Positions 32,389 to 39,526 of a DNA stretch of 39,526 nucleotides are shown in pieces. The notes below the pieces were generated by a model that saw only the letters and a list, made by a program, of their open reading frames with translations, searched no databases and had not been told where the DNA came from. The stretch comes from UBA4656 sp002405525 (GTDB lineage: Bacteria > Pseudomonadota > Gammaproteobacteria > Xanthomonadales > Ahniellaceae). The stretch is from positions 1 to 39,526 of the forward strand of contig DAIMGT010000034.1 in assembly GCA_036723735.1 (NCBI GenBank), read 5' to 3'. Made by a program: the position numbers and the translations under genes. Every line of letters starts with the position of its first letter. Position 1 is the stretch's first letter.

Positions 32389-33198
32389 TCAGTCCGGCGG
32401 CGGGCCCGGGAATCGGCCCGTGGGTTCGAACACGGCGGGCGCCATCACGGCGCCATGCGTGTCGCGCAGTTCGCGGCGCAGCGCGGCGAGATCCTGCCGC
32501 ACGCGGTCAGGCGCCTGCGCGGCGGGCAGGACCGGCATGCCCGCGTCGCCGTCGAACGGCTCACGCGCGCAGGACAGCAGGATCAGCGGGAAGGGATGTC
32601 CCCCGCACACGCCCTTGAGCGCCCGGGTGCCGAGCAGATGGAAGCGCAGCGGCGAGGAGGCACCGCTGGCGGCGAGGCTCTCGACCAGGTTGGGCGATGC
32701 GATCACCCGCCCCGGCACCGAATGCGGGCTCAACCGGAAGCCGATGTCGACGTCGGGCCCGAGGAAGTCCTCGTAGGCGCGCCCGTCGGAGCCGCCGAAC
32801 ATCTCGGGGATCTCGACGATGCGATTGCGATCACCGAGCTCCGCTGCCCAGCACGCGCCGCGGATACGCAGTGGGGTGCGGCCCGCGATCCGCCGGTCAT
32901 ACGCGGCAACCGTGCGGATGAACGCGAGGCTCAGAAGTTCGGCTTCGATGCGGTTGGCCGGCATGCCGATGAAGATGATCTCGTCGCCGAGCACCTTCCA
33001 CACGCCGCAGCGTGGAACGTGATCATAGTCGATGCCCGCGGCGGCGACCTGCCCGATGAAGATCAGGGGCAGCTCGCGGAACAGGGTGTCGAAGGCTTCG
33101 AGCCAGAGTGCGCGGCCATCGGCGTCGATCGCGGCGGTCTTGTAGGCGGTCGAGCCGACGACATCGGCGGACATGAACAGAGCGACGGGGATTTCCAC
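32389..33198 (-). CDS. Class III nucleotide cyclase-like protein
   Basis: Encodes 269 residues from GTG 33198, without signal peptide or membrane segment. It resembles the class III adenylate/guanylate cyclase catalytic fold. The first metal Asp is in SADVVGSTAYK (Asp12), and the second in VWKVLGDEIIFIG (Asp72). The later segment GPDVDIGFRLS aligns with the canonical VNxAxRL, keeping Arg but with Asp in place of the transition-state Asn. It may therefore be an active cyclase with altered chemistry or a ligand-binding pseudo-enzyme. Dimerisation would be needed as in the family. It is the first gene of the partner-switching cassette and may feed the same pathway. The start codon has no clear ribosome site. 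Confidence 0.7.
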   Translation of the reverse strand: MEIPVALFMSADVVGSTAYKTAAIDADGRALWLEAFDTLFRELPLIFIGQVAAAGIDYDHVPRCGVWKVLGDEIIFIGMPANRIEAELLSLAFIRTVAAYDRRIAGRTPLRIRGACWAAELGDRNRIVEIPEMFGGSDGRAYEDFLGPDVDIGFRLSPHSVPGRVIASPNLVESLAASGASSPLRFHLLGTRALKGVCGGHPFPLILLSCAREPFDGDAGMPVLPAAQAPDRVRQDLAALRRELRDTHGAVMAPAVFEPTGRFPGPPPD

Positions 33199-33282
33199 GG
33201 GTCGTGATCGGCGCGAGGTCGCGCCATGATGGGCCGGACGACGACGCCGATCAACGGGGTGCGGACGCTCCGGGTGCGCGCC

Positions 33283-35091
33283 TCACGGTGCTTCGAAGCC
33301 ATCGCGCAGGACCAGGTCCGGCGGCAGAGCGACATCGCGGAACTCGGTCATCGACAGCCCCACCAGCGCGTTGAATGCCGGCAGGCGCGAACGCTCGTCG
33401 GCGATCGCGCCGGCCAACGCCGGGCTGCCATTCGACGCCAGGCGCTGCAGAAAGGCATCCACCGCGTCGACCATCGCCTGGTCGACCGCACGCGACGCGC
33501 CACGGCCGTCGACCAGGTCGCGCAGTGGGCGCGTCCACAGGCCCAGCGTGGCGGCGGCGTCGCGCCACAGGGTCGGATCGGTGCGCATCATCGCCACCAC
33601 TTCGGGGCTGAACTGCGCGTAGCGGCCGAGCAGGCGCGCGCCGCTGGTCGAGTCCGGCATCAGCACGTCGCGCACGCGGGCCAGCGCGCCGATGTCGACC
33701 GCCGCGGCGGTCGCACCGCGCAGTGCGCGCAGCGGCGCCCCGTCGGCGAGATCGCCCGCGGTCTCGGCCAGGCAGCAGGCGTTGCTGGCCCCCGGCGCGT
33801 CGTTGCGCAGCCAGCCGAGCCCGTCTCCGCCGCCGCCGGCCGGCCGCGGGCCGGAGAACGCCACGTCCGCCAGTGCGTCGGTGTCGAGCCGGCCGACGGC
33901 GAGCGCGCGCGCGGCGTCGGCGTGCGCGCCGATGCATTGCGGCCCGGGAACGAAACCGGAGCTGGCGCCGAAATAGATCACCAGCGACGCCAGGTCGTCG
34001 TCAAGACAGCCGAAAAAGGTCGGCGTGCAGCGGCGGCGCGCGAACACCAGGTCGGGCCGGCCGTCGGCGTCGAGGTCACCGGCGGCGACCGCGGTGTGGC
34101 TGTGCGGCGGGAAGCGCGCTTCGGCCACCATCGGGCCGGTCGCGGTGCTGCGCAGGATGCGGCTGGCGCCGGGCGGCCCGGCCAGCGGCTGGAAGTCGCG
34201 CGCGGCCGACACCGCCACGTCGACCCGGCCGTCGAGGTCGAAGTCGGCGACCGCGAGCCCGGTCGGCGTGCCGTCCGGCAGCGGCACCACCGCTGTCTGC
34301 GTGAAGCCGGTGGTGATCCGGTTCTCGAAGTACACCGCGCCGCGCGGCTGGGGGTTGTCCGCGCTGCCGCTGTCGGCGACCCGCAGCGCGACGAGGTCGG
34401 GGCGGCCGTCGGCGCTGAAGTCGCCGAAGGCGATCGGACCGGTTTCGGGTGCGGGACCGGCCGCCACCGTGATCTGCTGCTGGGCGGCGAAGGCGATCGC
34501 CCCGCCGACCGGCGTGTCGTTGCGATAGATGTCCACACGGCCGCTGCTGCGGGCGATCGCCACGTCGGTGTCGCCGTCGCCGTCGATGTCGGCCGCTGCG
34601 ATGCCGGTCGATCGCACCGGCGGGCCCACCGACTGCGGGGCGGCGAAGGTGCCGCCACCGAGGTTGCGGAACAGCTGGGTCGGCGCGGCGACCACGCTGC
34701 TGCCGTTGTAGCTGCCGCCGCCGGCCACCAGCACGTCGAGATCACCGTCGCGATCGAAGTCGGCCAGCACCACGCCGACCGCCGCCACCGGCGAAGCCGC
34801 GTCGAACGCGGCCGCCGTCGACGGACTGAAGGCGCCGCCGGCGCCCAGCAGCAGGCTGTCGGCCAGCGGCGTCTCCACGCCGAAGGCGCCGCTGCGGTTG
34901 GCGAAGGCGAGATAGACATCCCCGGTACCATCGCCGTCGAGGTCGCCGATCGCGATCGCGGCGATCGCCCCCTCGTCGGCCAGTGCGGGCATCGTGCCGC
35001 GGACGAAGGCTCCCGGTGCGGCCTGCGCCGTCGACACCGCCAGCATGGCCAGCCATGCCACACCCTGACGCCTCGCCGCTGCTGCGCCCAC
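33283..35091 (-). CDS. Secreted FG-GAP/VCBS beta-propeller protein
   Basis: Encodes 602 residues with a signal peptide (GVAWLAMLAVSTAQA then APGA). Seven FG-GAP/VCBS-type calcium-binding repeats are visible: GDLDGDGTGDV, ADFDRDGDLDV, ADIDGDGDTDV, GDFSADGRPDL, ADFDLDGRVDV, GDLDADGRPDL and a weaker GRLDTDALADV. Together they would form a seven-bladed propeller. The C-terminal ~170 residues begin CCLAETAGDL and contain LARVRDVLMPDSTSGARLLG, YAQFSPEVV and DPTLW. This recalls the CFI-box-CTERM domain (CFIATAAYG...RDxxL...GRxxxxxYxxxSP). It ends LRDGFEAP, a third case of the DGFE tail. GGGAG six bases before GTG 35091 supports the start. It follows an ASH-like lipoprotein gene by 83 bases, probably one operon. 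The ligand is unknown. Confidence 0.85.
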   Translation of the reverse strand: MGAAAARRQGVAWLAMLAVSTAQAAPGAFVRGTMPALADEGAIAAIAIGDLDGDGTGDVYLAFANRSGAFGVETPLADSLLLGAGGAFSPSTAAAFDAASPVAAVGVVLADFDRDGDLDVLVAGGGSYNGSSVVAAPTQLFRNLGGGTFAAPQSVGPPVRSTGIAAADIDGDGDTDVAIARSSGRVDIYRNDTPVGGAIAFAAQQQITVAAGPAPETGPIAFGDFSADGRPDLVALRVADSGSADNPQPRGAVYFENRITTGFTQTAVVPLPDGTPTGLAVADFDLDGRVDVAVSAARDFQPLAGPPGASRILRSTATGPMVAEARFPPHSHTAVAAGDLDADGRPDLVFARRRCTPTFFGCLDDDLASLVIYFGASSGFVPGPQCIGAHADAARALAVGRLDTDALADVAFSGPRPAGGGGDGLGWLRNDAPGASNACCLAETAGDLADGAPLRALRGATAAAVDIGALARVRDVLMPDSTSGARLLGRYAQFSPEVVAMMRTDPTLWRDAAATLGLWTRPLRDLVDGRGASRAVDQAMVDAVDAFLQRLASNGSPALAGAIADERSRLPAFNALVGLSMTEFRDVALPPDLVLRDGFEAP

Positions 35092-35174
35092 GTCCCGCTC
35101 CCGTCGTTGCGCGCCAGCCGCGCTCCGTTGAAGACGCACGACCGCGCCAATCCTCTCGCCTGCCCGACCTGCGC

Positions 35175-37466
35175 TCACGGACCGCACCAGGTCGCCCCGC
35201 GCAACGGCACCGCCAGCGTGCCGTCCGGCGTCGGCCAGCGCAGTTCGGCGCGCTCTTCCGCCAGCCCCGTGGCCCCCGGCAGGCAGCGCGAACGGAACGT
35301 GATCCGCGCCAGTCGCGACACGCCCGGCGCCAGCGCGCCAGCGCCGCCCTCGGGCAGGTCGAGCCGGAACGCGAGACCCTGCGCCGGCACCGGTCCGACC
35401 GCCGTCAGCACGGGCGCGCCGGGCGCGCCGGCGACGTCGCCGTCGTTGATCAGCAGCACCGAGCGCGTTCGCTCGACGCCCGGCGACGGCGCGCTGACGT
35501 AGAGCTGCGCGGGCGCCATCACCAGACGCGGGCCCGCCAGGCCCCGTGCGCTCGCGACGACCACGATCTCCACTGTGCGCGTGGGATCGATCGTCGAGCG
35601 ACCGCGCACGCGCACCGGGACCTGGCGCGTGCCGATCGCCGACGGGCGCGCCAGCACCGACAGGTCGAAGGCCTCGCCGGGCTGGACCACGAAGGGCACG
35701 CGGCGCAGCGCCCAGGTGGTCGTCGCCACCGGCTGCACGGCACCGGGCTGGCGCGGCTTGGCGCTGAACCGCACGTCGACCACGTCGCGCAGGTTGAGGC
35801 CCGCGCGACGATGGATCGACACGCCGTCGCGCAGCAGCGCAAGGTCGGGTCGTTCGCTGATCCGCAGGTGCGCCGCGCCACGGATGATCGCCAGCGAGGG
35901 GAACTCCTCCGCGCCCGGTGGCGGCAGCACGACCGCCTCGCCGGCGCCGGGCTCGACCTCGATCGGCAACGGCAGCGGCACCGGTGCGAACGGCAGTTCG
36001 ACCCGGAAGTCCGCCGCTTGCGCGCTGCCGGGGATCACGTCCACCGCGGTGACCTCGATCGGCTGCACGCCCACGTTGTCGACGCGGAAGGCGGCGCGCC
36101 CGCTGCGGCCGACTTGCAGGCGCCCGGCATCGCCGGCCGGCGGTTCGGCGCGCAGCGCCGCGGACGACAGGGTGGTTTCCAGTTCGAACTCCAGCCACGG
36201 CTGTGTCCAGCCGGAGCCGGCCAGGCTCCAACGCAGCGGCGCGGACGGCGCGCCGGCCGCGAGACGGTCGATGGCATAGGTGAGCGTGACCAGCGGCGCC
36301 TCGACCTGGCCCGCCGCATTGCGGCAGGTTCCCTGCGACAGCAGGGGCCAGGCCAGCCCGCCGTCGGCGGGCAGCGGATCGTCGCAGGTCCACCGGCAGC
36401 CGGGACCGAACCCCGGGTCCTCGATGCACAGGCGCGGCGCGGGCGCGCGGTCGAGCGGCTTCGGTACCGCGCCCGGCCGCACCTCGTCGGGCCCCAGCGG
36501 CGGATCGAAACCGACCAGTCGCACCGTCGCCACCCGCAGCGACGGCGACCAGTTCTCGCGCCAGCGCGAGGCGCCGCTGGCGTGCGTGTCCACCGGCGTC
36601 GCCCAGGCGTGGCCGGCCGGGGTCGGCGCCAGCGGCCGGGCCACCCGCGCGCCGCGCGCCACCGGCAGCAGCGCCGGCTCGAAACGCTGTCGCGGGCCAC
36701 CGAGCGGGGATTCGATCTCGTAGACCGTGGCCCGTTCCGGCACCAGGGTGTTCCCGGCGCCGCACGACCCGACCTCGGGGCCCTGCCGGCCCTCGAAGTG
36801 CGGGCCGCTCCAGAAGTCGACGCCGTGCGCGATCGGCACGGGCGCGGCGTAGCGCGCCGATCCCGGCGCGGCGCAGCGCCCCAGCGGGTCGGGTGCGGTG
36901 TCGCGCCGCGCGGTCAGCCGGAAGGCGAGGATCGCCGTGTCCTCGCGGCAGCGGAAGAGGTTGCCCGTCCCGGGCACCACCACCGTGCCCAGTTCCGCGC
37001 CGCAGTCGATCTCGCTGAAGGCATCCGAGCGCCGCTCGCGATGCAGCAGCGGGGTGCGGGTCTGCGGATCGTCGAGCCGGCACAGGCCGAGGTCGAGCCG
37101 GCCGTCCTCCGGGTCCTCGAACGGCGCGTCGCCGGTGACCGTGGCCAGCGCCTCCCATTCGGCGCGCACCGCGTCGCCGCCGCCCTGCGGCGCACGCGCC
37201 ATGAACCAGCAGTCGGACTGCACCAGCGAAGCGGCCTCGGGGTGGGCCGGAGTCAGCGCGCGCACCAGGGCGTCGGCGCGGGTCGGCCACGGCCCGAAGC
37301 GGAGCGCGGCGGGATCGACGGCCAGTTGCGCGGCATCGAGTGCGGCCCGATCGCCGCGCAGCCGCTCGTTGTACCCGTCGATCTTGAACGTGATCGGGTC
37401 GGGCCGCACACAGCCGCCCAGGATGGGCAGCAGCGCCAGCCATGCCAGTACGCGCAGCATGTGCAT
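35175..37466 (-). CDS. Large lipoprotein with ASH-like domains
   Basis: Encodes 763 residues. A lipoprotein signal (MHMLRVLAWLALLPILGGC, Cys19 lipidated) is followed by an unrecognised ~370-residue region with many paired cysteines (for example CRWTCDDPLP, SCGAGNTLVP, DCGAELGTVV). The second half has two or more beta-sandwich segments typical of choice-of-anchor-D/ASH-like domains, such as AAFRVDNVGVQPIEVTAVDV, ADFRVELPF and RSVLLINDGDVAGAPGAPVL. It is probably surface or periplasm-facing and binds proteins or glycans; no enzyme motif is seen. GGAGGA six bases before ATG 37466 supports the start; ATG 37469 is three bases upstream. It is divergent from the 37627 gene and precedes the FG-GAP gene. 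Confidence 0.82.
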   Translation of the reverse strand: MHMLRVLAWLALLPILGGCVRPDPITFKIDGYNERLRGDRAALDAAQLAVDPAALRFGPWPTRADALVRALTPAHPEAASLVQSDCWFMARAPQGGGDAVRAEWEALATVTGDAPFEDPEDGRLDLGLCRLDDPQTRTPLLHRERRSDAFSEIDCGAELGTVVVPGTGNLFRCREDTAILAFRLTARRDTAPDPLGRCAAPGSARYAAPVPIAHGVDFWSGPHFEGRQGPEVGSCGAGNTLVPERATVYEIESPLGGPRQRFEPALLPVARGARVARPLAPTPAGHAWATPVDTHASGASRWRENWSPSLRVATVRLVGFDPPLGPDEVRPGAVPKPLDRAPAPRLCIEDPGFGPGCRWTCDDPLPADGGLAWPLLSQGTCRNAAGQVEAPLVTLTYAIDRLAAGAPSAPLRWSLAGSGWTQPWLEFELETTLSSAALRAEPPAGDAGRLQVGRSGRAAFRVDNVGVQPIEVTAVDVIPGSAQAADFRVELPFAPVPLPLPIEVEPGAGEAVVLPPPGAEEFPSLAIIRGAAHLRISERPDLALLRDGVSIHRRAGLNLRDVVDVRFSAKPRQPGAVQPVATTTWALRRVPFVVQPGEAFDLSVLARPSAIGTRQVPVRVRGRSTIDPTRTVEIVVVASARGLAGPRLVMAPAQLYVSAPSPGVERTRSVLLINDGDVAGAPGAPVLTAVGPVPAQGLAFRLDLPEGGAGALAPGVSRLARITFRSRCLPGATGLAEERAELRWPTPDGTLAVPLRGATWCGP

Positions 37467-37626
37467 CATCGTTCCTCCGGACAGCTTCCGCGCCGGGCAG
37501 CGGCGGATCGCGTCCGCCAGCAGGGACGCGGCAGGATGCGGATCCCTCTCGCCGCCCCGACCGCCCGCATTCCGCCAGCCTTCGTTCAGCCCCTGCGCGG
37601 GGCGCGCGGGTGACAATCCGCTGGTC

Positions 37627-39048
37627 ATGATCCGCACCGTCGCCATCCTCGCTGTCGGATTGATCACCGCGCCCGGCGCTGCCCGGCCCTGCGCCGCACC
37701 GGACGAAGTGCCCACCGTCGAACTCGCCGAGCCCGCGCTGCTCAGCGGCCCGCTGCACACCGTGCGCCCGTGCGCGCGGATCGAGGGCCACATGGCGCGC
37801 TTCGAACTCGACACCCGCTACGGGCCGCTGGTGGCCGAGAGCCTCGCCATGCTGCGCATCCGGGTCGCCGAACTGCCGGCGGTGGAGGCGCTCGAGCGCA
37901 CCGGCCACGCCGCGCTCGCCGCGGACGCGGCCGGCGCCAGCGCGCGACGGCTGGCCGGCACGGTGGGCAGCGTGGCCACGCGCCCGCTGGAGACGCTCGA
38001 GGCGCTGCCCGCCGGCGCGCTGCGCTTCTTCCGCCGCCGATTCGACGACCTCGCCGAAACGCTCGACGACAGCGGCGACCGCGCCGGCGAGGTCCTCACC
38101 GGCGCGGGGGATGCGTACGATCGCGTCTCGACGCGCCCGGGCGTGGTCCTGCGCGAGCCGCCGTCGGACCCGTGGTGGGAACGCGGCGGCAGCCGCCTGT
38201 GGCGGCTGGGAACGGACTGGATCGGCTACGGCGATGCGCGCCGCACCTGGGCGCGCCGGCTGGGCGTCGACCCTTACAGCAGCAATCCCCTGCTGGACAG
38301 CCGCATGGACAGCCTCGCGTGGGCGGCGCTGGCGGGCGACAAGGCCGTGGCACTCGCCGCCGGGCAGCTCGGCGGCGCGGCGGGCCAGACGCTGGGCGCC
38401 GCGCGCCGCATCAACCGCGTGGTCTGGGACGTCCCGCCCACCGAAGTGCGCCGGCGCAACGACCGGCGCCTCGCGGCCCTGGGCTGCGGCGAGGCGGAAC
38501 GCCAACGCTTCCTCCGCAATGGCCGCTTCACGCCGACGTTGCAGACCGCCCTGGTCGACGCGCTGGTGGAGCTGCAGCCCGCCTCCGGCTGCATCGACGT
38601 GATCGAACTGGCCGCGGCGGTCGACGCCGAGGTCGAAGTGCGCTACCTGGTCGACGCGCTGGCGATGCTCGCCGTACTGCGACTGCGCGACGCCGAACTG
38701 CTGCTGGTCGGCACCGCGCCGGCGCTGCGCGTGATCGAACCGCCGCGCCGCGAAGGCGAACCGGACCGCAACCGGTCGCCGCACGTATTCGACATGGCGC
38801 GCCGCGAACCCGGGGCGCTCGACGCGCTGGCGGCCGCGGCATCACGGGCACCGGAATCGCGCCTCGTCCTGCCGCTGCCGGTCGACCGGCTCGAATGGAG
38901 CGCGCCCACCGCGGACTTCTTCGACGTCGCCGGGTTCCGGGTGGTCGACAAGCAGGTGCTGATCGCAGGCAGCGCCACCCAGAACGCGCTGCAGGGCCTG
39001 ACCCGTCGCGGCTGGGAGATCGCCGAAGGCGTCGACGCCGCGCGGTGA
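37627..39048 (+). CDS. Secreted protein of unknown function
   Basis: Encodes 473 residues with a signal peptide (MIRTVAILAVGLITAPGAA). The mature protein has a short beta-rich start (LLSGPLHTVRPCARIEGHMA, FELDTRYGPLVAESLAMLRI) and a long helical middle. Distinctive stretches are RLGVDPYSSNPLLDSRMDSL, TEVRRRNDRRLAALG and FTPTLQTALVDAL. A C-terminal alpha/beta region follows (LPLPVDRLEWSAPTADFFDV). The YSSNPLLDSRMDSLAWAALA pattern looks like a conserved family signature, but I do not recognise the family. The gene is divergent from the ASH-like lipoprotein gene across 160 bases. ATG 37627 gives a proper signal peptide, with no strong ribosome site. Confidence 0.75.
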   Translation: MIRTVAILAVGLITAPGAARPCAAPDEVPTVELAEPALLSGPLHTVRPCARIEGHMARFELDTRYGPLVAESLAMLRIRVAELPAVEALERTGHAALAADAAGASARRLAGTVGSVATRPLETLEALPAGALRFFRRRFDDLAETLDDSGDRAGEVLTGAGDAYDRVSTRPGVVLREPPSDPWWERGGSRLWRLGTDWIGYGDARRTWARRLGVDPYSSNPLLDSRMDSLAWAALAGDKAVALAAGQLGGAAGQTLGAARRINRVVWDVPPTEVRRRNDRRLAALGCGEAERQRFLRNGRFTPTLQTALVDALVELQPASGCIDVIELAAAVDAEVEVRYLVDALAMLAVLRLRDAELLLVGTAPALRVIEPPRREGEPDRNRSPHVFDMARREPGALDALAAAASRAPESRLVLPLPVDRLEWSAPTADFFDVAGFRVVDKQVLIAGSATQNALQGLTRRGWEIAEGVDAAR

Positions 39049-39304
39049 CGGCCGGACCCCGCACGCGCCGGAGGAGGAACGAGAAGAAGCTCCGGGACAG
39101 CAAGCTGCCGGCTTTCGGGATGGGCATCGCAACCGGGCGTTCGCGCTCGGCGGCGTGCTGGCGGACCCTGCCGCCGGTCGAAACGCAGCCGCCGATGCTC
39201 CCCCGGCCCGAGGAGATCGCGGAAACCACCCTCGATGCCCCCGCCGCATGGCTGCGTCGGCCGGGGCGGGGGTCGGGGAGTCACTCGACCTGCCGGTCTG
39301 TCAG
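39049..39304. other. Intergenic region before the second repeat copy
   Basis: About 256 bases follow the last gene. I see no supported gene or terminator. A GGAGGAGGAA purine run near 39070 is not followed by a credible start. The interval runs into copy 2 of structured repeat family 2. Confidence 0.5.
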
Positions 39305-39454
39305 GTTGCCGGGAAAGTGCTTTCCCGCACCGTCTCGACGTCGCGCGTCCGGCATGTGGCCGTGCTCGCTCCCGCGGTGTCGATCGCTTGCGCGATCGAT
39401 GCGCGAGCGCGACATCCGTGCCGCGCCCCCGCAGGGTGTTTCTCGACACCCTGC
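39305..39454 (-). repeat. Structured intergenic repeat family 2, copy 2
   Basis: Read on the minus strand this matches 16607-16757 over its full length. Its three hairpins are perfect. CGGGAAAG/CTTTCCCG has a 2-base centre (39310-39327). TCGATCGC/GCGATCGA surrounds TTGC (39380-39399). GCAGGGTGT/ACACCCTGC is a 9-bp stem around TTCTCG (39431-39454). The ~70 bases to the window end hold no recognisable gene. Confidence 0.82.
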
Positions 39455-39526
39455 CCTGACCGCCCTGACTGCCCCGGACTGCGCTGGACTGCGCGCGACG
39501 GACCGGCGTTCCCTCGCCGGTCACAT

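Noticed and set aside
35092..38784. A very long minus-strand open frame extending past the FG-GAP gene start across the lipoprotein and 37627 genes
   Set aside because: It is the stop-poor shadow of GC-rich genes in other frames. Its sequence beyond 35091 is Arg/Ala/Gly-rich without domains, and the FG-GAP gene has a good ribosome site at 35091.
1..39526. CRISPR arrays, tRNA or rRNA genes, integrases, transposases and phage genes
   Set aside because: I found no regularly spaced direct repeats, no cloverleaf or rRNA sequence and no recombinase motif. The repeats present are dispersed inverted pairs.

Overview
The window is a very GC-rich stretch of ordinary bacterial chromosome. It carries no phage, transposase, CRISPR, rRNA or tRNA gene that I can recognise. 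Gene content points to a gammaproteobacterium of the Lysobacterales (Xanthomonadales) type. The clues are a homodimeric AceE-type pyruvate dehydrogenase E1, a Lysobacter/Achromobacter-style lysyl endopeptidase with a P domain, many secreted proteins and lipoproteins, and a repeat-like domain that I associate with TonB-like proteins of that order. This placement is inference. The first ~120 bases are almost pure C and look like a contig-edge artefact.

Layout. 0.2-1.4 kb: a small membrane protein and a lipoprotein. 1.8-6.9 kb: aceE-like (minus) divergent from parC (plus). 7.0-8.2 kb: two tandem paralogous exported proteins. 8.6-12.3 kb: a penicillin-acylase-family Ntn hydrolase and a secreted metal-dependent amidohydrolase. 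12.7-14.4 kb: lysyl endopeptidase (minus). 15.2-16.6 kb: two overlapping genes for small secreted proteins. 17.4-20.0 kb: a large secreted protein, convergent with a secreted alpha/beta hydrolase (20.2-21.2 kb, minus). 21.3-25.6 kb: a compact unit of sigma factor, membrane anti-sigma-like protein and exported TPR-CHAT peptidase. 25.7-27.5 kb: tdh and a sterol-desaturase-family protein. 27.5-29.5 kb: a sensor-only membrane protein overlapping an MFS transporter. 29.6-33.2 kb (minus): a partner-switching cassette of cyclase-like protein, HATPase anti-sigma kinase, STAS antagonist and sensor-GAF-SpoIIE phosphatase. 33.3-37.5 kb (minus): a lipoprotein with ASH-like domains and an FG-GAP beta-propeller protein. 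37.6-39.0 kb: an unknown secreted protein.

How genes work together. Two regulatory systems stand out. One is the sigma/anti-sigma/CHAT unit, in which the predicted caspase-like effector has a signal peptide. The other is the partner-switching cassette, whose phosphatase shares its extracytoplasmic sensor with the separate sensor-only protein encoded beside an MFS transporter on the opposite strand. Outside the genes there are two families of structured intergenic repeats, each with two inverted copies in the window. One copy of the first family includes a perfect intrinsic terminator. The second family is ~150 bp with three conserved hairpins. Three secreted proteins end in a shared DGFE tail, which may be an undescribed C-terminal signal.
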